From assembly GCA_034190875.2 (NCBI GenBank), contig CM067353.1, positions 31,014,559 to 31,078,558 on the forward strand: a stretch of DNA of 64,000 nt. The letters run 5' to 3'. Below the pieces are notes generated by a model that saw only the letters and a program-made list of their open reading frames with translations, was not told the origin of the DNA and searched no databases. The DNA is from Urechis unicinctus (lineage: Eukaryota > Annelida > Polychaeta > Xenopneusta > Urechidae). Position numbers and translations under genes: made by a program. This document shows, in pieces, positions 61,500-64,000 of this stretch (position 1 is the stretch's first letter; each line of letters starts with the position of its first letter).

Positions 61500-62384
61500 G
61501 CGGTAAATCACGCGACACAACATTTTTTCAAAATGGCGATCATGGTATCTTGACTTTTCGGAAATGATGTATCGATGGCATTTCTTGAAGAATAGCGTCG
61601 AGTTGTTATAAGTATTTTGGACCGTGAAGATTGTTTGTTGTACAGGCTCTTGATATATGTTATTTTTTGGAAGCGTATTGGAGCACCCAAAATCGTGAAG
61701 ACCAAAACGTGTGCTTTAATGAAGCGCGAAAACCGTCGTATCGTAACGGTATAAATTCATGTTACCGTTACGACCGGAGCTAATATAAACAAAGCCTTTC
61801 AATTCTCAAAGGCGATCGGTCAGTCATGACCATTTTACACGCTCTGTTTCCATGTGATTCACGCTCTGTCAGTATGATTCCAACGTTTATAGATTGAATA
61901 TCATTCATGTGACAATGAACGTTATTTTTGCGCAAGAAATTTCATGTACGACAAATTATGAAATACCCGTAATTTACAGTGGTTAGCGAGCTTCACCGGG
62001 CTGTTCCGCACGTGGGCTCTGCGGTTCACACTCACACTTACCGATCACTAACACTATTCCAACGGCGACACGTTAATATTACTAGATGCCTGCAGCTTGG
62101 TAAGACAGATCTACCGATTACCATTGATTTAAAAAAAAAATGTATTTCCTAACGTTCATTTAACGTATTGACTATTGCCATTGGCCATTTTAGCGAACGG
62201 CTTTTGCCCCATCTGTCAGATGTAAACATTGTCTGATCTTGACAGCAGACATGCGTTCCGGTATCACAATAACCCAAACGCTCCAATTCGGTTGTTGAGT
62301 AAGGTAGGGGATCCTGATTCCAGGATCATCGATCCCACTCGTCTTCAGACTTTATGCCCTGTAACTCACAATGTTGTATGGTGG
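61500..62384. other. Unassigned sequence
   Basis: No gene recognised; short frames only. Confidence 0.4.
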
Positions 62385-62432
62385 ACTATGACACTAGCCA
62401 CCACTAGCCACTAGGATGGCTAGTGTCATAGT
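62385..62432. repeat. Perfect 16-bp inverted repeat
   Basis: ACTATGACACTAGCCA (62385-62400) and TGGCTAGTGTCATAGT (62417-62432) form a perfect stem with a 16-base loop that itself contains CACTAGCCACTAG. Weaker complementarity extends outward (GTTGTATGGTG against CACTATATAACAAC), suggesting a larger imperfect palindrome of about 75 bases. Confidence 0.75.
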
Positions 62433-62449
62433 ACACTATATAACAACTC

Positions 62450-64000
62450 TGGTGGTACTGCGTTAGTGGGGGTGGGGTTACTCTTTCAAATGTGAATTTT
62501 TTTGTCCAAAGGTTGAAGATTGATATTTTGCTTTGGACATCCTTGAATTATATACTTGCATCAGTAATGTTACCCTTAACCTTCCTTTTAAAGTACTTTT
62601 ATTGGACATGGAAATATTATGTATCATTGTAATACACTAAAACATGAGTTCTTTATTACATTCCTATAAGTTTGATTATACGTTACATGATAGTTCAGTC
62701 ATGGACAGTGTCAAACTTCTGCCATCAATTAGTCAGGAAAGTGATCCTTTTGATTTCAACAGAAGCTTTCAAAAAAAATGTTCAATGCTTGAAATCCAAT
62801 TCTTTAATAGAACAATCACCTCATTTTAATCTATCAGATGTAGGCTATTAATGCCATGATTAAAATCTGTTCATCTGGTCTAGTTTTGATTGTGGTATTA
62901 AGCATATTTGAAACCCCAAATCACATGAGGCCTTTTCAGGACAGTGCTGTTCCCAAGATGTAACAAACTGACTGGTTATGCATGACTTGGATGGTCCCTT
63001 TGATTAGTTTCCATCCCGGGCATGTTGCATGCCACTTATAACGTAATATTTATGGACCATTAGGCAGGAACCATTGATAGTTATGCTCCTCAGCACAGTT
63101 TTGCCTTGTCAATCTGTCTGCTTTTAAACTTTTGGTATCACATTTTGTTAATAATACAAGCCACTGTTATATTGATTGTCACTTACAAACAAAATATCAG
63201 CCCTTTGTGACCTTATTATTGAAAAATAATCTCTTAGCTATGTTAACCAAATAGGGAATACCAGTCTCAAATTAATCATGAACCACTCTTATATTGACCA
63301 TTACTTACAAAGTAAATATCAGCTCTCCTTTTGTTCCTGAGAGATTTACATAATGGGGAATAATTCTTGATGGCACATTTTCTTATAATACAAGCTAGCA
63401 ACTCCTCATTGACCAAATCTTCCTGCATAACCTTTGACCCCTGGATTATTATTGAATAATATCCTGTGCCTATAAGCCCAATGGGGTATTAAAAGTTTTG
63501 ATGTCACATTTTGTTATGAATTAAGCTAGTGATCTCAAATCCTACAAAGGGCCTTCTCATGTCAGTATCTCTTTGCTAACTAGAAATCAGATCTGTATGG
63601 TCCTTGACCTCAGCCAAAATGTTAGGATTATTATCAATTATACTGGTCAAGTGAAAAATGGGGTTTATCATGTCCTTATCTTCTGGCAAACTTTAACTTA
63701 TAGCTTTATGTCTTTTGACCTCTGACGTGCTAAATTAAAGCAAATTAAAATTTCTTGTTCCAGGAAAAATGTTATTAATTGCTCATGGGTGTTTGGGTGA
63801 ATCATTTCTAAAAAACTTAAATTGTTTGGCTTAAATGCTAAAACTATTTGCAAAACTACTTGGCGATGGACTATTGATGCCAGACAAGTGGGTTTGGGGG
63901 TTATTGTTCAGCCCTGGTGTATCATTGAATACAATGTTATGCTATAAAAGCTATGATAAAATGCTGTCATACCTTGTTAATACAAATCGTGCCAAAAGAA
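62450..64000. other. Unassigned AT-rich sequence with diverged internal repeats
   Basis: No gene seen. Related phrases recur, such as TATATTGATTGTCACTTACAA (63170) and TATATTGACCATTACTTACAA (63290), and GTCACATTTTGTTA-type segments near 63137, 63380 and 63505, each near TTGACC or TGACCT. It looks like an old low-copy repeat or intronic DNA. It differs in texture from the rest of the window. Confidence 0.45.

Overview
The window is repeat-dominated DNA from a eukaryotic nuclear genome. It is AT-rich with interrupted reading frames, TA, GA and GACA microsatellites, a truncated LINE, a Ty3/gypsy gag fragment, Harbinger/ISL2EU transposase relics and Polinton-type (double jelly-roll capsid plus protein-primed DNA polymerase B) relics. 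This mixture fits a marine invertebrate (mollusc, other spiralian, cnidarian or invertebrate deuterostome). The sequence alone does not settle which. No ordinary host gene with clear orthology is intact here.

Layout. About 690-7830 is a decayed Polinton/adintovirus-like element: coiled-coil gene, an unknown spliced-exon family, DNA polymerase B, major capsid protein, a proline-rich membrane-associated protein, and one further reading frame. A tyrosine-recombinase relic follows at 8.0-8.7 kb, then featureless DNA and a TA microsatellite to the first 100-N gap (13059-13158). An isolated 21.8-kb contig (13159-34922), bounded by two gaps of exactly 100 N, is a head-to-tail array of almost six copies of a 3.6-3.8 kb unit. 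To the right of the second gap lie further direct copies of parts of the left-hand element family (35.0-39.1, 43.8-46.6 and 47.5-48.4 kb), a 5'-truncated CR1/L2-like LINE (39.3-41.1 kb), a tail-anchored coiled-coil gene (42.6-43.2 kb), a 4.6-kb inverted-repeat transposon with 1.66-kb arms and a TA target duplication (48365-52977), a Harbinger transposase fragment (55.0-55.4 kb), a gypsy gag fragment (57.3-57.8 kb) and mostly unassigned DNA.

The main discovery candidate is the tandem array. Every unit carries, on the minus strand, one copy of a gene whose C-terminus is a TALE-class homeodomain (HPYP loop motif, WFANHRNR recognition helix). Each gene has its own TATA/initiator promoter, CCAAT box and polyadenylation signal. 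The intergenic part is a diverged duplication rich in ATF/CREB-like (TGACGTCA) and E-box (CACGTG) sites. A macrosatellite in which each unit is a homeobox transcription-factor gene resembles the mammalian DUX4/D4Z4 array in layout, but with an unrelated homeodomain class. The array sequence is full of short insertions and deletions that look like unpolished long-read consensus, so no single copy reads through; the gene model comes from comparing the copies.
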